A stretch of DNA of 64,000 nucleotides from Muscardinus avellanarius (GCA_963383645.1 OY726563.1:35866331-35930330); one strand, 5' to 3'. Positions 22,850-34,760 are shown, counted from the first letter of the stretch. Numbers and translations: made by a program. Notes: generated from the sequence alone by a model not told the origin.

Positions 22850-23045
22850 TTATCATGATAATAGTGGACATTATTCTAAGAACTTTACACATATTTCAGT
22901 TAATCCTCACAGAAGTCCCATGAGGTAAGTACAATATTTACTTCCATATTACAAAGGAAGAAACTAAAGCACCAGGAGGGTTATGTGCCTTTAATCAAAT
23001 ATCTAGAAAGTGAATGATCCAGGATTTGAACCAAGGCACTCCCCA
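22850..23045 (-). mobile_element. MIR element, antisense
   Basis: 'attctaagaactttacacat', 'ttaatcctcacagaagtccc', 'atgaggtaagta' and 'ggatttgaaccaaggc' match the reverse complement of MIR nearly end to end. Confidence 0.8.
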
Positions 23046-23682
23046 CTACATTGCACTATCAAATTTTCCAATGCTTTAGGCAATAGTGACCTTGAGCGGG
23101 GGCCTTCAAATTTATATATGGGTACTGTGGCCAGAGAAGCTTTTAAATTTCTAACAGTTTTAAAGATTTAATTTTCAGATCTTTAGTTCCATTGAGCTCT
23201 TTTCCCTTAAAATGATTGGCCTAAAACACACCTGGAATTATTATAGTTCATTTCTCTGGGGCATAACATTCTCTGACTGCCAACCAAAGGGTAATTTAAA
23301 GCATCAATAATATTATTGAGAAAGTAAATGACTTTTAAGACTGGGTAACAATATATTTTCTAATGCAGGGGTTTCTTAGTCAATAAAATTGAAGGAGGAG
23401 GCCCTAAATAGATTATCAGATGATAGGTTATTAACAATAATTTTTGGTAATAGAACACTATGTGAATTTTGGCATATAACTTGGATGGAGTTCTAAGAAT
23501 TAGGTGACAGTTTTTATGGGTATCATCATTCTTTAAGTGACAAGTTTTATCAGTGTTTAGGTTTATCAAAACAGAATAGAAAAACTGAATTTATGCTGAA
23601 TCCTTTTTCATTCTAAGGATAGGTACCACTCATTCATGGACACATAAATTAATTTAATAAGAGTGATGTCATCCACCCATTA
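23046..23682. other. No gene; unassigned AT-rich sequence
   Basis: Nothing recognised. Confidence 0.45.
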
Positions 23683-23917
23683 AGAAGTGCATTTTCAGCC
23701 AGGCATGGTGGTGCATGGTTATAATCCCAGCATTCAGGAGGCTGAGACCAGAGGATCTCAGTTCGCGGACAGCCTCAGCTACTTAGTGAGGCCCTCCGCA
23801 ACTTAGTGAGACCCTGTTTCAAAATACAGAATAAAAAAATAGGGCAAGGGTTGTAGCTCGGAGGTTGAATTCCTCTGGGTTCCATCCCCAGACCCACAAA
23901 AAAGTGCATTTTCATTA
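23683..23917 (+). mobile_element. B1-dID-type dimeric SINE with TSD
   Basis: Body 23699-23900, from 'gccaggcatggtggtgcatg'. 'aagtgcattttca' occurs on both sides (about 23686-23698 and 23904-23916). Confidence 0.93.
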
Positions 23918-24055
23918 AGAGTGTATATTTTGTTTAACAATTATTTATAAAGTTATGTAACATATTTGTTATTTCTTCTAATTTTTTAGTAATAATTGTA
24001 ATGACAATTCAATCCTAAAGAAAATTTTAATATGTAATGGTTTCTGATCAAAGGA

Positions 24056-24264
24056 ATTTTTTTTGTTTTGTTTTTGGTGGTACTGGGGTTCCTGGAAGCC
24101 CTTTTACCTCCAGGCTACACTCCAAGACCTATTTTTTATAGGATTTTATTTGGAAACAGGGTCTCCTAAGCCAGTGCGCGTGGCTGGCTTCGAACCTGCA
24201 CGATCCTCCTGTCTCCGCCTCCCAAGTGCGGGGATTACAAGTGTGCGCCACCACGCCAGGCTGA
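24056..24264 (-). mobile_element. B1-dID-type SINE, variant class
   Basis: Antisense dimer with CpG-rich B1-like half ('gtgcgccaccacgccaggct') and the 'cctggaagcccttttacctc' ID-like variant. Confidence 0.93.
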
Positions 24265-24645
24265 ATTTTTTTTATTATATAATGGTACCTGATCAAAGAA
24301 AAATTTTAAATGACATTTCTTTTTTTTTAATTAGAATTTTATTTTGGTGATGACTTTTCAAATAAATATTACTTCAAACTTCCAATCCATTTTTCAAATA
24401 GGTTCATCCATTTCCTCAAACTACTTCTTCCCTATAGTACACATTTCTATAAAATATACCCAACCAATGCTAACACACACGGAAAAAAAAAAATCCTTGG
24501 GACTTGGGACTTGTGCTGGTTACCCACCTTGAACTCAGAGCCAATCAATAATTAACTCTGATATGAGTGCACATACATTTTTAAATGACATTTATTTCAA
24601 TTAATATAGACAGACATGTATGCATATATATCATAGACAAAAAGA
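24265..24645. other. No gene; unassigned AT-rich sequence
   Basis: A block resembling 24036-24055 recurs near 24281 ('aatggtacctgatcaaag'). Confidence 0.4.
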
Positions 24646-24740
24646 AGTTTGATCAGTAAAAAGGCAAAACATAGAAACAGTTTAAAATTTCTAACAAAGA
24701 GCTTGTTTACATACCTTTTTGATGATGTTTAGTAACACTA
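24646..24740 (+). repeat. Direct repeat, left copy
   Basis: 'aaaaaggcaaaacatagaaa', 'tttctaacaaagagctt' and 'cacata/acatac' followed by T-run recur about 580 bases on at 25229-25332, with about 15% visible difference. Confidence 0.75.
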
Positions 24741-24744
24741 TAGA

Positions 24745-25225
24745 AACAGATCAGTCAGTCTCAAGGTTGAATGATTTCTCTCATATTATGGAAGCTAGAC
24801 AGAAAATAGGCAACAAAAGGTATTTTAGGTAATTGAAGAGAGACACCAGTGTAACCATAGAAGGGGATAGGGGAAAGGAGGCAGGGAGGGGGAGAACTAA
24901 TGAAGGAAACAGTTCAAATAATGCTGTCTTTTTTTTTGTGTGTGGCACTGGGAATTGAACCCAGGGATATTTTATCTCTGAACTATACCCCAAGCCCTAT
25001 TTTATTTTTCTGGAAACAAGATCTAGCAACTCGTGAGGCAAGCCTCAAACCTGCAACCTCCTGTCTCAAATACCTACAACCAATCTCACTATTATGTACA
25101 GGGAGAGGGTGAGTAGCAGGTAATATCTAAAAGGACACACACCAAAACCTGTGTGCATATATATTTGTATTACTTTAAACCTTACTATGATGTGTAATGA
25201 TAATGAACCTATAAAAGTATTTTAC
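24745..25225 (+). mobile_element. LINE-1 3'UTR with SINE inside
   Basis: L1 3' region ('gatttctctcatattatgga', 'ggaggcagggagggggag') interrupted at about 24928-25110 by an antisense dimeric SINE, then resuming to 'atgatgtgtaatgataatga' and its terminal tail. Confidence 0.75.
24928..25085 (-). mobile_element. B1-dID-type SINE, truncated, inside L1
   Basis: ID-like half intact ('gggaattgaacccaggg'), B1-like half shortened. Confidence 0.8.
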
Positions 25226-25228
25226 AAA

Positions 25229-25332
25229 GTAGCTTTATCAATAAAAAGGCAAAACATGGAAATAGTACAAAATTTCTGACAAAGAGCTTATTCACATAAT
25301 TTTTTGAAATAGGTGATGTTGAATAATATGAT
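25229..25332 (+). repeat. Direct repeat, right copy
   Basis: Counterpart of 24646-24740; the two copies bracket the L1. Confidence 0.75.
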
Positions 25333-26336
25333 AATAACAATTCCAATCAGGTACTTTTAAAAGTGATACAACAGTTTGTTTAAAAATGTCAAAACCTAAA
25401 ATATATCCTTTGCATTTATTTAACATTATAATAAAACAGTTTAAAGGTCAACTTGAAAATGTGTGATAGGTTGGCTAGCTTAATACAGCTTTTTCATAGG
25501 TATACTAACATGAAAGTTTGAAGACCTTATGACCTGGAGGTATTATCTTGTAACCTAAACATATTATTTTCTATTCATCTCCATTACATACTCCTTCAGC
25601 TCTTTTTAATGCCCAGAGCATCCTTTGAAGTTGATGAAAGCCTTGTGCTAAGGAGAAAGGAAGTATTAGGGGAAGGGGTGATAGAAGCCCATCAATTGTA
25701 GTGTCTCCAGAGGGACTATTTAAATGAGTAATCAATTTAATTCTTCCCTTCCTTGTGTTCAGAGAACTTTTGGACTGCATACTTATTCATTTTCAAAACA
25801 GAATCTCCCATAATTGCTTTTGAACCTGCATACAACATTGATAAGTAAAAAAAAAGTATTTACCTTACAATCTCCCACTGGTATAGCCCTAGACAAAGAG
25901 AAAAGAGAGTACGATTTTATCAGTGAGAAAATGAAACAGGACAATTGCTTTCACCTTAGAAATAGAAAGCAAGATGACTGACAGAGGCATAACCAAGATG
26001 TAAAGAATGAGAAATCAAATCACTTATGACTATCTGTGTGTGCCTAAAGTTGGTTTTTTGACCTAAGACTTAGTTTTCTCAATTTAGAAAAAAAAGTGAT
26101 ACTTGCCTTGGAGATTTCTGTTAAGTACGAATTAAGTTAAGTGTGAAGAACTTGGCATAAAGCCCAATATTTAAACAAAAAAAGTTAAAGATCTATGCAG
26201 TTGGCTGGGAAAGGAAAGAGAAATTTCTTGGGGGAAAAAGGCCAGAAAATTCATCTTAATACATTAGAGTTTTCCACTTTTAAGTAGTGCCCTTTAAAGG
26301 GTAGATGATTATTTTGAAGATACTGTCAATGCTAAA
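25333..26336. other. 1-kb stretch, no gene
   Basis: AT-rich, repeat-poor, only short frames. Nothing recognised. Confidence 0.45.
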
Positions 26337-26645
26337 AAATTTCAGTAACTACAGATGCTCCTTCAGGTACAATGGGGTTAGAAGATAAACTTGTCATAAG
26401 TTGAAAATATCCTTAAGTCAAAAATGCATTGAATAAATCTAACCTAGCAAGCATCAGCACACAGCACCCTGCAGAGAGTCCATTGCTTCCCTTTCGATCA
26501 CTGCTACACCCAGCATCATGATAAAGGATCAAATTGCATATGGCCAGCCCAACAAAATATTCAAATTAAACATTTGAAGTATGCCTGGTTTCTACTGAAC
26601 ACATATCATTATTGCACTATTGTAAAGATGAAAAATCAAAAAACA
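26337..26645 (+). mobile_element. MER2-like Tigger DNA transposon remnant
   Basis: 'gtacaatggggttagaagat', 'cataagttgaaaatatcctt', 'aagtcaaaaatgcattgaat' and 'ggtttctactgaacacatat' match the MER2 (TcMar-Tigger MITE) consensus as I recall it. Confidence 0.6.
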
Positions 26646-26726
26646 AAACCATCATCAAATTGGGACTCTTTTTTTCTGGAATTATCCTCAAAACACAGTA
26701 GTTTAAAATATCTGGTTTCTATATTT

Positions 26727-26815
26727 TTTTTCTCTTTAACTGTGCTGGGGATGAAAACCAGGTTCTCACACATGTAAGGCAACTGCTCTTTCACTGAGCA
26801 AATTCCCAGACTTTA
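26727..26815 (-). mobile_element. ID-like element
   Basis: Complement of a tRNA-like ID core ('gctggggatgaaaaccagg', 'ctctttcactgagcaaattc'). Confidence 0.6.
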
Positions 26816-26861
26816 GAATATTCTTCCTTTTAAAGACTTTTTAAAAAAAATTACAATTATT

Positions 26862-27077
26862 GAGCTGGGCACAGTAGTGCAAACTGTTAATCTCAGTACT
26901 TGGGAGAATGAGGCAGGAGGATCACAGGTTCTAGGCCAGCTTCAGCAACTTAGCAAGACCCTCTGCAAAATAGTGAGACCCTGTTTTAAAATAAAAAATA
27001 AAATAGGAATGGGTATGTATCACAGAAGTAGAACTCTCCTGAGTTCAATTCTTAGCACTATATATATATATATATAT
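26862..27077 (+). mobile_element. B1-dID-type dimeric SINE with TA tail
   Basis: Sense dimer ending 'gttcaattcttagcac' and running into 8-9 TA units. Confidence 0.9.
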
Positions 27078-27129
27078 GTATTCATAACATTATTATTATA
27101 TAATAATAGCATACATTCTTACATATTAA

Positions 27130-27298
27130 CCCATAATGATTGTATAAATCAACAGGATTCATTGTGGTATTTCCATATGTGCATGCATTGTGCATTGATC
27201 ATGTCCATCTTGTCCCACTTCCTTTTCTCTCCTTACCGCTGCCACCTGTCCCAGTCCCTAGTACTCCTTCTACTTTCAGGTCATCATTTTTCTATAAG
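27130..27298 (-). mobile_element. LINE-1 3'UTR fragment, antisense
   Basis: Pyrimidine-rich 'tcccacttccttttctctcc' and 'gtactccttctactttcagg' resemble other antisense L1 3' ends here. Confidence 0.5.
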
Positions 27299-27520
27299 AA
27301 GATTTTTATTTTGAGATAATTGCTGATTCCCATGCAATTGTAAAAAATCATACAGAGATCCTGTGTACCGTCTTTCCTAGAAATAATACCATCTTTCAAA
27401 ACTGAGTACCACAACCAGAATATTAACATTGATACAACTCACTGTTCTAATTCAGCTTTCTGAAGTATTATTTGTGCCCCCTATGTGTGCACAAGTATGA
27501 AAGATGTTTATTTTTGTGAA
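27299..27520 (-). mobile_element. Ancient L1 (L1M-like) fragment
   Basis: 'ttttgagataattgctgatt', 'gatcctgtgtaccgtctttc' and 'cacaaccagaatattaacat' resemble the widespread L1M 3' region. Confidence 0.5.
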
Positions 27521-27779
27521 AAATATACATGAAAGCTTCCATAATTTTTAATTTAAGGCCCTTGCCTCCTTAGAAGATTCTGAATCACAATTTGAGGATG
27601 CTTAAATCATGGAAATCCACTGCTTAGTAAAATATCATTATGATTCTGTGGTTGGGAAAATAATTTTAGTAAAACACAAAATGCAAAATGTTAAAAAGGA
27701 AAGTTTGAAGCAGTGGACTGTATCAAATTAAAAATTTCTTTTCAAGATAATATACCATTGGCAAAGTTTAAAGAAAATA

Positions 27780-27981
27780 GCGCTGGGCATGGTGGCGCAC
27801 ACTTGTAATCCCAGCATTTGAGAGGCTGAGATGGGAGGATCTCAGTTCGCAGACAGCCTCGGCTACTTAGTGAGGCTCTCTACAACTTAGTGAGACCCTG
27901 TTTCAAAATAAAGAATAAAAAACATGGCAGGGGGTATAGCTCAAAGGTCAAATGCCCCTGGGTTCCATCCCCAAACCTGCA
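27780..27981 (+). mobile_element. B1-dID-type dimeric SINE
   Basis: Sense dimer, 'gcgctgggcatggtggcgca' to 'gggttccatcccc' plus A-rich tail. Confidence 0.93.
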
Positions 27982-28069
27982 AAAAAAGAAAAGAAAAGAA
28001 AATATATAGGATGGGTAAAAGCATTTACTACAAATATAAAAGACAAACCATTAGTATTAAGAATATATT

Positions 28070-28265
28070 GGCCGGGCATGGTGGTGCATACTTGTAATTC
28101 CAGCATTTGGGAAGCTGAGACAGGAGGAAGCCTCACCTACTTAGTGAGACCCTTTGTAACTCAGTGAAACCCTGTTTCAAAAATAAAAAATAATAAAAAT
28201 TATGGCTGCTGGTGTAGTTCAGAGGTAGAATGCCTCTGGGTTCCATCCCCAGTACTGGAAAAAAA
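28070..28265 (+). mobile_element. B1-dID-type dimeric SINE
   Basis: Sense dimer from 'ggccgggcatggtggtgcat' with a short internal deletion before 'gcctcacctac'; ends 'tccatccccagtactgg'. Confidence 0.92.
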
Positions 28266-28549
28266 GAACAAAAAAAATATATGAAAATATTCTGTGAATA
28301 AACATGAACAAAAAAATCACTGCAGAAAAATGAAGACTATATACTAGCACTGAGTTCATAGAAACAGGAGTAAAAATTGAAATATAAGTGCAAAAATGCT
28401 CAAAATGAGAAGTGCAAGTTATAGAATAAAAAATACTACCTTTGCTTTTTAGATTTGCAAAAACGCTTTAAGTTGACAAAGTAGAAATGGATAAAAATAA
28501 CATTAATTGAGTGCTATATGTGAATAACACATTTAATCTCCAAATAAAG

Positions 28550-28850
28550 CTCTGAGGCAATTGGTAACAGTGTAAATTGGATCAGCTACATTGGATAGCA
28601 ATTTGGTAGTTATTCATTAATACTTACAATGTGCATACTCTATGATTGAAGAATTCCAATTCCTACCATCTAGCATCTACCCTGGAGAAATAGTTGCTCA
28701 TAAGCACAAAGAAGCACATACAGAAGTATTTACTGAAGCAATGTTTGTAATATTGAAAAACTGGAAATGAACTAAATGTTTGATAAAAGAGAATGGTTGT
28801 CTGTTCATTATGTAGTTCAAATGAATGATAGAGCTATAGATACTAAAATT
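28550..28850 (+). mobile_element. Ancient L1 ORF2 3' fragment
   Basis: 'ttggatagcaatttggtag', 'attgaagaattccaattcct' and 'ctggagaaatagttgctcat' fit a decayed L1M ORF2 end. Confidence 0.5.
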
Positions 28851-29100
28851 CATTGATCTCGGGAAACCTCAGCGAAGCTGAAATGGAAGGGTAGGAGATG
28901 AAGAAGGCTGAGGTTGATTAATGGAGGAGCTACATTCGAATATGTGTAAAAGTATGAATGTAGCATGGTCAACCTGGACACTCATTGTTGGGAGGGGGGA
29001 AGGGGAAATGGGAGTGGGAGAGGGCACCAAGCATAGTCTGAATGCATGCCATTTTCAATATGATCCACACAAAAATAAAAATAAATTAATTTTAAAAATA
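28851..29100 (+). mobile_element. LINE-1 3'UTR
   Basis: Close relative of 7355-7597: 'gaatatgtgtaaaagtatga', 'ggcaccaagcatagtctgaa'. A-rich tail at 29070-29100. Confidence 0.8.
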
Positions 29101-29129
29101 ATATTTGGAACAAAAGCTGGGTTTAATCA

Positions 29130-29265
29130 GGCAGGCATGGTGGTGCACACTTGTAATCTCAGTACTTGGGAAACTTAGACAGGAGGATCACAGGTTCACA
29201 TCTAGCCTGAGCAACTTAGTGAGGTCCTATTTCAAAATAAAAAATAAAATAGGACTGGGGTATAT

Positions 29266-29310
<45 letters not shown>
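29130..29310 (+). mobile_element. B1-dID-type SINE ending in (CA)n
   Basis: Sense B1-like half and linker, but the ID-like half is cut after 'ggactggggtatatctca' and replaced by about 22 CA units (29267-29310). Confidence 0.88.
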
Positions 29311-29312
<2 letters not shown>

Positions 29313-29479
29313 GATAGATCTGCATCTAAAATTTGGTTTGGATGTTGAGAGTCATGATATTACCTCTCCAACAAAAATATATAAAAATAGGTATTTTTCT
29401 TATTATAAGGTTTGCTGGGAGAACAGGGCAGTTTTCCCCAAATGACCCCCCAAAATAAAATTCATTGATCTCTAAAATA

Positions 29480-29578
29480 TGAACTTACTAAGAACCTATT
29501 TCAAAATAAAAAAGAGGGCTAGGGATAAAGCTCAGAGGTAGGATGCCCCTGGGTTTAATTCCTAGTACCACAAAAAAA
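29480..29578 (+). mobile_element. B1-dID-type SINE, 5'-truncated
   Basis: Linker and ID-like half only ('gataaagctcagaggtagga'). Confidence 0.8.
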
Positions 29579-29896
29579 GAGTGATTTTGAAAGACTTTGA
29601 AGAATAATGATTAACCCAAGACAGTAAAGGTGAACATAGATCTGAGGAAAGAATGAGGAATCTATTTTTAGGTAGTAGTTGTTAGAGAAATGAAGCCACA
29701 CAAAATCTGAATTGTAGGTTCAAACCAATAATTATAGACAATGCACTTGCTACAGGATCCAGTGACTAGTGTGCCACAAAATAGAGTACAAAGAACCTGG
29801 GAAGGCTGGAAAGAGAAGACACAGAATAGACTATGAATTATTATTAAATATATTATCATTTATATTGCTGCCAAAATATTGCAAATATTTACTGTC
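29579..29896. other. No gene; unassigned sequence
   Basis: Nothing recognised. Confidence 0.45.
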
Positions 29897-30286
29897 AATA
29901 GTCATGTATTTTTTAATTTTTATGTGGATCATACTGAAAATGACATACATTTAGACTGCTTGGTGCCCTCTCCTCCTCCTACTTCCTCTTTCCCCCTCCC
30001 AACAATGAGTGTTCAGGTTAACCATACTACATTTAAACTTTTACACATATTTGGAAGTAGCTCCTCCATTAATCAACCTTAGCCTTCTTCCTCTCCTATC
30101 CTTTGTAGTTTCGCTCTGGTATCCCTAATACTCCCTGGTTTGGGCATATTAGAGAAAACATATGTCCCTTCTCTTTCTGTGCCTGGCTGATCTCACTTAA
30201 CATAATATTCTCCAGGTCTTTCCACCTTCTTGAGAATGACATGATTTTGTTCTTCTTTATAGCTGAGTAGAATAGTCATGTATTTT
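29897..30286 (-). mobile_element. LINE-1 3' end with perfect TSD
   Basis: Antisense L1 (29913-30270), from T-run through pyrimidine-rich 3'UTR to the ORF2 tail ('ctgatctcacttaacataat', 'tttatagctgagtagaat'). Flanked by a perfect 16-base repeat 'aatagtcatgtatttt' (29897-29912, 30271-30286). Confidence 0.93.
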
Positions 30287-30299
30287 AAAGAAGGTTAGA

Positions 30300-30933
30300 G
30301 GAAAACTTCCTCTTTCATATTTATCCCAGGTACTTACCATATTTTTCTGAAGATCCACGTTTCCTTCTGATATAATTTCCTTTCATCCTGATGAACTTCC
30401 ATTAGCATTTATTTTAGAGAAGGTCTGCTGGTGACAAATTCTCTTAGTTGTTTTTCATCTAAGAATGACTTTATTTGCTTTCATTCCTAGTGGGTATTTT
30501 TTTTCTGTAAAAAGAAATTGAGGTTGACAATTCTTTTATCTCAGTACATTGAAGATGTTATTCTACTGTATTCTGGCCTTTGTGCTTTCAATAAAAATAT
30601 GGAGTCATTTAAATCTGTGTTTATGTCATTTTTATTCATATATTCTCAAGAAATATTCTTATTTTGATTTTTAACACTTTGATTGTGATGTATCTAGCCA
30701 TATTCTTCTTTAAATTTGTCCTATTTAGAGTCTGATGATGAGCTTTTTAAGTCTCTCTCTGTATTTTTATTAAATTTGGAGAACTTTCTCATTATTTCTT
30801 CTTATAGATTTTTTATAGAAAGCCCATTGTTTTCTCCTTTCATCCTGGAACTTCCAATGACACATACATTATATTATTTGGTATTATTCCACAAATTCCA
30901 CTGTGTGAAATTTCTTCTGTTCCTTTGATTGTA

Positions 30934-30970
<37 letters not shown>

Positions 30971-31480
30971 TGTGTGTGCATGGTGCCGAGGATTAAACCC
31001 AGGGTCTTTCATATTCTAGACTGTGCTCTACCATTAAGCCACATCCCTAGCCCTGTATGTTTTATGTTGATATATCTTCTACCTTATTGACTCTTCCCTC
31101 TGTCATCTTCATTGTACTAATGAAACCACTCAGTGATTTTTAAATTTCATATTATATTTTTAGTTCTAGAAGGTCTATTATATTTTATTTTTTAGCTTAT
31201 ATTTCTATGTTGAGAACTTTTATGTTTACTTCAAAGTATGCTATATTTGCCTTATGGGACATAATTAAAATAGAGGATGGTAATCTGGAGATTGGCATCT
31301 GATTATCGTTTCTGCTAAGAATTGATCACACTTTCTCTGGTTCTTTCTATGTTGAATAATTTTAGATTATATCATTGACATACACATGTTCTGATGTACA
31401 GACCATAAGCCCTGTTACAATTCTCTGAATATGTCTTATTTCATAGAATGTTAACTCAAGTGCGCAGCTAAATTTTCCAG
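30300..31480 (-). mobile_element. Ancient HAL1/L1 ORF1-region sequence, antisense
   Basis: 'aatgactttatttgctttca', 'attgaagatgttattctact', 'ctttcatcctggaacttcca' and 'attgactcttccctctgtca' are typical of old antisense L1/HAL1 ORF1 regions. Decayed, with no long frame. Interrupted by the GT/ID block. Confidence 0.6.
30936..31055 (-). mobile_element. ID element with (GT)n tail
   Basis: In the sense direction: ID core ending in a long CA tail. In plus: GT run at 30936-30978, then the complement of 'gggctagggatgtggctta'. Confidence 0.85.
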
Positions 31481-31579
31481 GCCTTTGCTATACTAACTTA
31501 TGTCCTTTATACACATGCATGCCTAGGAATGGATTCATACACAGAACTAGGGGATCCCTTCTTCACTTCTCTCCAGAGC

Positions 31580-31963
31580 TCCCCTTACATTCTTTTTTTG
31601 TTGTTAAGCTGTAATTTTATTTTTATTGATATACTATAGTCATACATCTTAATGGGGTAAAAGATGGTAGAGGCATACATGCACACATCACTCATTTAGT
31701 CCTTCCCAACCCCTGCCCCCATTCCCCCACCTCTTCTCATGGTTGGCTTAGTGATTGACTTTGATATGTCTGAGAATATATGTCACGTACATTAGGGAAT
31801 TTCCCTCTTCTCCCTTCCCATCCCCCTCAGTTAGGTCACCTTATTTTCTCATCTATGGATTCTCCTTCTTCATCTAGAGTACCTGTTATAACCTGTTTTC
31901 TTCCTAGCTTCCACATATTAGGGAGAGCATCTAATATTTTACTTTTAGTTCCCCTTACATTCT
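31580..31963 (-). mobile_element. LINE-1 3'UTR with perfect TSD
   Basis: Antisense L1 3'UTR between two copies of 'tccccttacattct' (31580-31593, 31950-31963). T-run at the left, pyrimidine-rich core, 'ttcttcctagcttccacata' at the right. Confidence 0.9.
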
Positions 31964-32375
31964 ATGGCCCACAAGGTTCCCTTTCCTTGATTTCTCTGCC
32001 CAGTAAGATGCAGTTTCTCTTAGAACAGTCTACACTACTGTGCAAGTCTAAAACTGGTCATACTTTTAAAAATATTTTTAAAATATTTTAGAACCCAGAA
32101 GGTTACCCTTCTGTGGATCATTTCCCCTATTTTTAACTTTCCTTTGGAATATTCCCACTAGTATTTACTCTCTAGAGCCCTCAGGTAGTTTTTGTTTTGT
32201 ATATATTATAAAATTTCAGCTGTAATCATCAAGTGAAAGAAGTATTGGGATTGAGCTGCCATGTCCAAAACAAAAACTCATTTATCTTCTTTATCATACT
32301 CACATAGAAGTATTTGTGAAATTGTTTCATAATATGATATTCATTTGCTGATTGTTGATTATATGGGCTTTCTTT
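31964..32375. other. No gene; unassigned sequence
   Basis: Nothing recognised. Confidence 0.45.
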
Positions 32376-33208
32376 ACTGTCAAATGTTCAGCATCACTAG
32401 CAATCAGGGAAACGCAAATCAAAACTACACTGAGATTCCACTTAACTCTAGTTAGGATAGCAATCATCAAGAATACAAACAATAATAAATGCGGGCAAGG
32501 ATATGGGGAAATAGGAACTCTTATACACTGTTGGTGGGACTGCAAATTAGTACAGCTGCTATGGAGATCAGTTTGGAGGTTCCTCAAAAGTCTAAGAATG
32601 AAACCAACATCTGACCAGCTATACTACTTCTCAATATATTTTCTAAAGATCTAAAGTTAGAATACATTAGTGATCTATGCATATCCATATTTATAACAGT
32701 ATAATTCACATTAGCCAAATTATGGAACTAATCCAGGTGGCCATCAACAGATAAGTGGATAAAGAAAATGTTATATGTACATACAATGGAATTTTACTCA
32801 GCCACAAAGAAGAGAATTATTTCATTTGCAGAAAAATGGATGGAACTGGGTAATATTATGCTAAGTAAGACTAGTTAGTCTTAGAAAGTCAAGAATAGTA
32901 TGTTTTCTCTCAGTTGTGGAAGTAGAGAGAAAATGAAAAACATGAGGGATTTTAAATAATATAAAGATTGATCTGTAAAGGGGCTAAGGGTTCAAAATTA
33001 GGGAGGGGTAGATTGAGGACTGGTGACAAACATAGTTCAAATAATATTCTGACAGTGTGTGAAGGTATTATCACTAACCTCACAGGCTCCTGTGGAGAGC
33101 GATGGGATATAGAGGGAGGTACTCCAAGAGCTATGTGCACTTATTTTTTTAACACATTGAACCTCACTATGATGTATATTTTCAATGTGTCAATAAAAAA
33201 GAAAAACA
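32376..33208 (+). mobile_element. LINE-1: ORF2 C-terminal remnant plus 3'UTR
   Basis: Translation at 32380-32640 contains [13 protein letters not shown], matching the end of L1 ORF2p downstream of its reverse transcriptase domain. It then carries 'ttttactcagccacaaagaa', a 3'UTR, and 'tcaatgtgtcaataaaaaag'. 5'-truncated and frame-shifted. Confidence 0.9.
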
Positions 33209-33214
33209 TTATTT

Positions 33215-33300
33215 AGGGCTTGAGGGATGTAGTTCAGTGGTGGGGTACTTGACTTGTATGTAAGAGCCCCTGGATTAAATCTACAGCTTCACAAAATATA
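33215..33300 (+). mobile_element. ID element
   Basis: 'gggatgtagttcagtggtgg' and 'gtaagagcccctggattaaa' form the tRNA-like core with A- and B-box-like blocks. It sits right behind the L1 tail. Confidence 0.8.
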
Positions 33301-33699
33301 AATAAACAAACCCTTACCATTTAAAATTTCTTACATATAGTATTTGTATCCAAAAGGTTTTGTATTTTCAGAGTTCATAATAATTTATTTTAAATATAAT
33401 ATCAAGGATATGCTGGTTTCTTTTAAATAATCAATGCATTTTTTTAGTTTCTCTTAACTTTTATCATGGTTTTAATAACTGTTTCATTTATTTGCTTTTC
33501 CAGTTATTGAGTTTCATGTTACTCTAGCAATAAATATTTTTTAAAAGTTTTCTTCATGTGTTTTGAATTACATTTTGTAAACACATATTGAGATGTTATC
33601 TTTGTTATTTGTATTTCCTTTTTATCATTTCTCCTTTTTCTCCTCTTATTTCTATAATGTATCCTGTAACTTAGTCAATGAACTATCATAGCAATGTTC
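33301..33699. other. No gene; AT-rich, possibly decayed L1
   Basis: Very AT-rich; nothing firm. Confidence 0.4.
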
Positions 33700-33835
33700 A
33701 TAAATATGGTGCTACTGCTATTATCATTAATAATAACTGCTAACCCTTATGTGTCTGTAACTATCTGCCAAGTTCTAGTTCAAGTATTTTTCATTTAATT
33801 GTACTTTATAATAACCTCTTACATTCAATTCTTGT
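33700..33835 (-). mobile_element. MIR-like fragment, antisense
   Basis: 'ctgccaagttctagttcaag' and 'tttaattgtactttataata' resemble the reverse complement of MIR. Confidence 0.45.
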
Positions 33836-33889
33836 ATTTAGACTAATCTTTTATATATTTTCAAAATATCTTGCTGAACTTTTAACATA

Positions 33890-34760
33890 AATTTAATTAA
33901 ATCTATACATCCTTGGGGGAAAGTCTAGCAACTTTACTATATTTAGTGTTCAGTGAACACAGTGTGATCATTGATTTTTTTCATCAGAATTTTTCAGTTT
34001 TCAGCATACAAACCCTATACATTTTTGTTAGATTTATACCTGAGTATTTCATGTTTTGAGTTATTATACATGTTACTATGACAAATTTTGGTTTACATGT
34101 ACTGCTAGTTTGGTTTCTATGTACTGCTAGTACATAGAAATACAATTGATTTTTAACGTTTATCTTGTATTCTGTAACCTTGATGAGCTCAATTATTAGT
34201 TGTAGAGGGGTTTGTTTTTGTATATTCTTTTAGATTTTCAATATAGACCATCATATCATCTGCAAATAGGGATGGGCTTATTTCTTTACATTTTTATGCT
34301 TTTGTTTCCATTTCTTACTTTATTGCACTAGCTGGAAATTACTATGCTATGTAAAAGTGGAGTGAGTAGCCTGTGTAATTCTTGAATTAAGGAAGAAACA
34401 CTCTGATCATTAAATATGATGTAAGCTGTAGGTTTTGGTAGGTGACCTTTGTCACATTCAGGAAGTTCCTCTGTATTCCTAGCTACTGCAAGGTTTTATC
34501 ATGCATGGCTGGTGAATATTGTTAAATCCTTTTTCTTCCTTGATAATATGATCATATGATTTTTCTACCCAGTTTCAAACACATTGGTACATGAATATTC
34601 AATTTGGTAAAGATAAGTTAAAGAAACCAATTTTATCAATGTATTGAATTTCCTTAGCAAATAAGTTTTCTAGGGCATTTAAAGTTTAATGTTTTGATCT
34701 TATTTTATTTGTAATGCCATAAATTGATTTTCATGCCTGTTTCAGCAGCATCTATTGTAT
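33890..34760 (-). mobile_element. Ancient L1 ORF2 region, antisense
   Basis: 'catcatatcatctgcaaata', 'atttctttacatttttatgc', 'tgtaaccttgatgagctca' and 'cattggtacatgaatattca' correspond to the reverse transcriptase part of an old L1 in reverse. No open frame. Confidence 0.65.
34114..34140. repeat. Perfect 12-bp inverted repeat, 3-base loop
   Basis: 'tttctatgtact' - gct - 'agtacatagaaa'. The left arm is preceded by a second 'tgtactgctag', so this looks like a local templated duplication. Confidence 0.9.
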
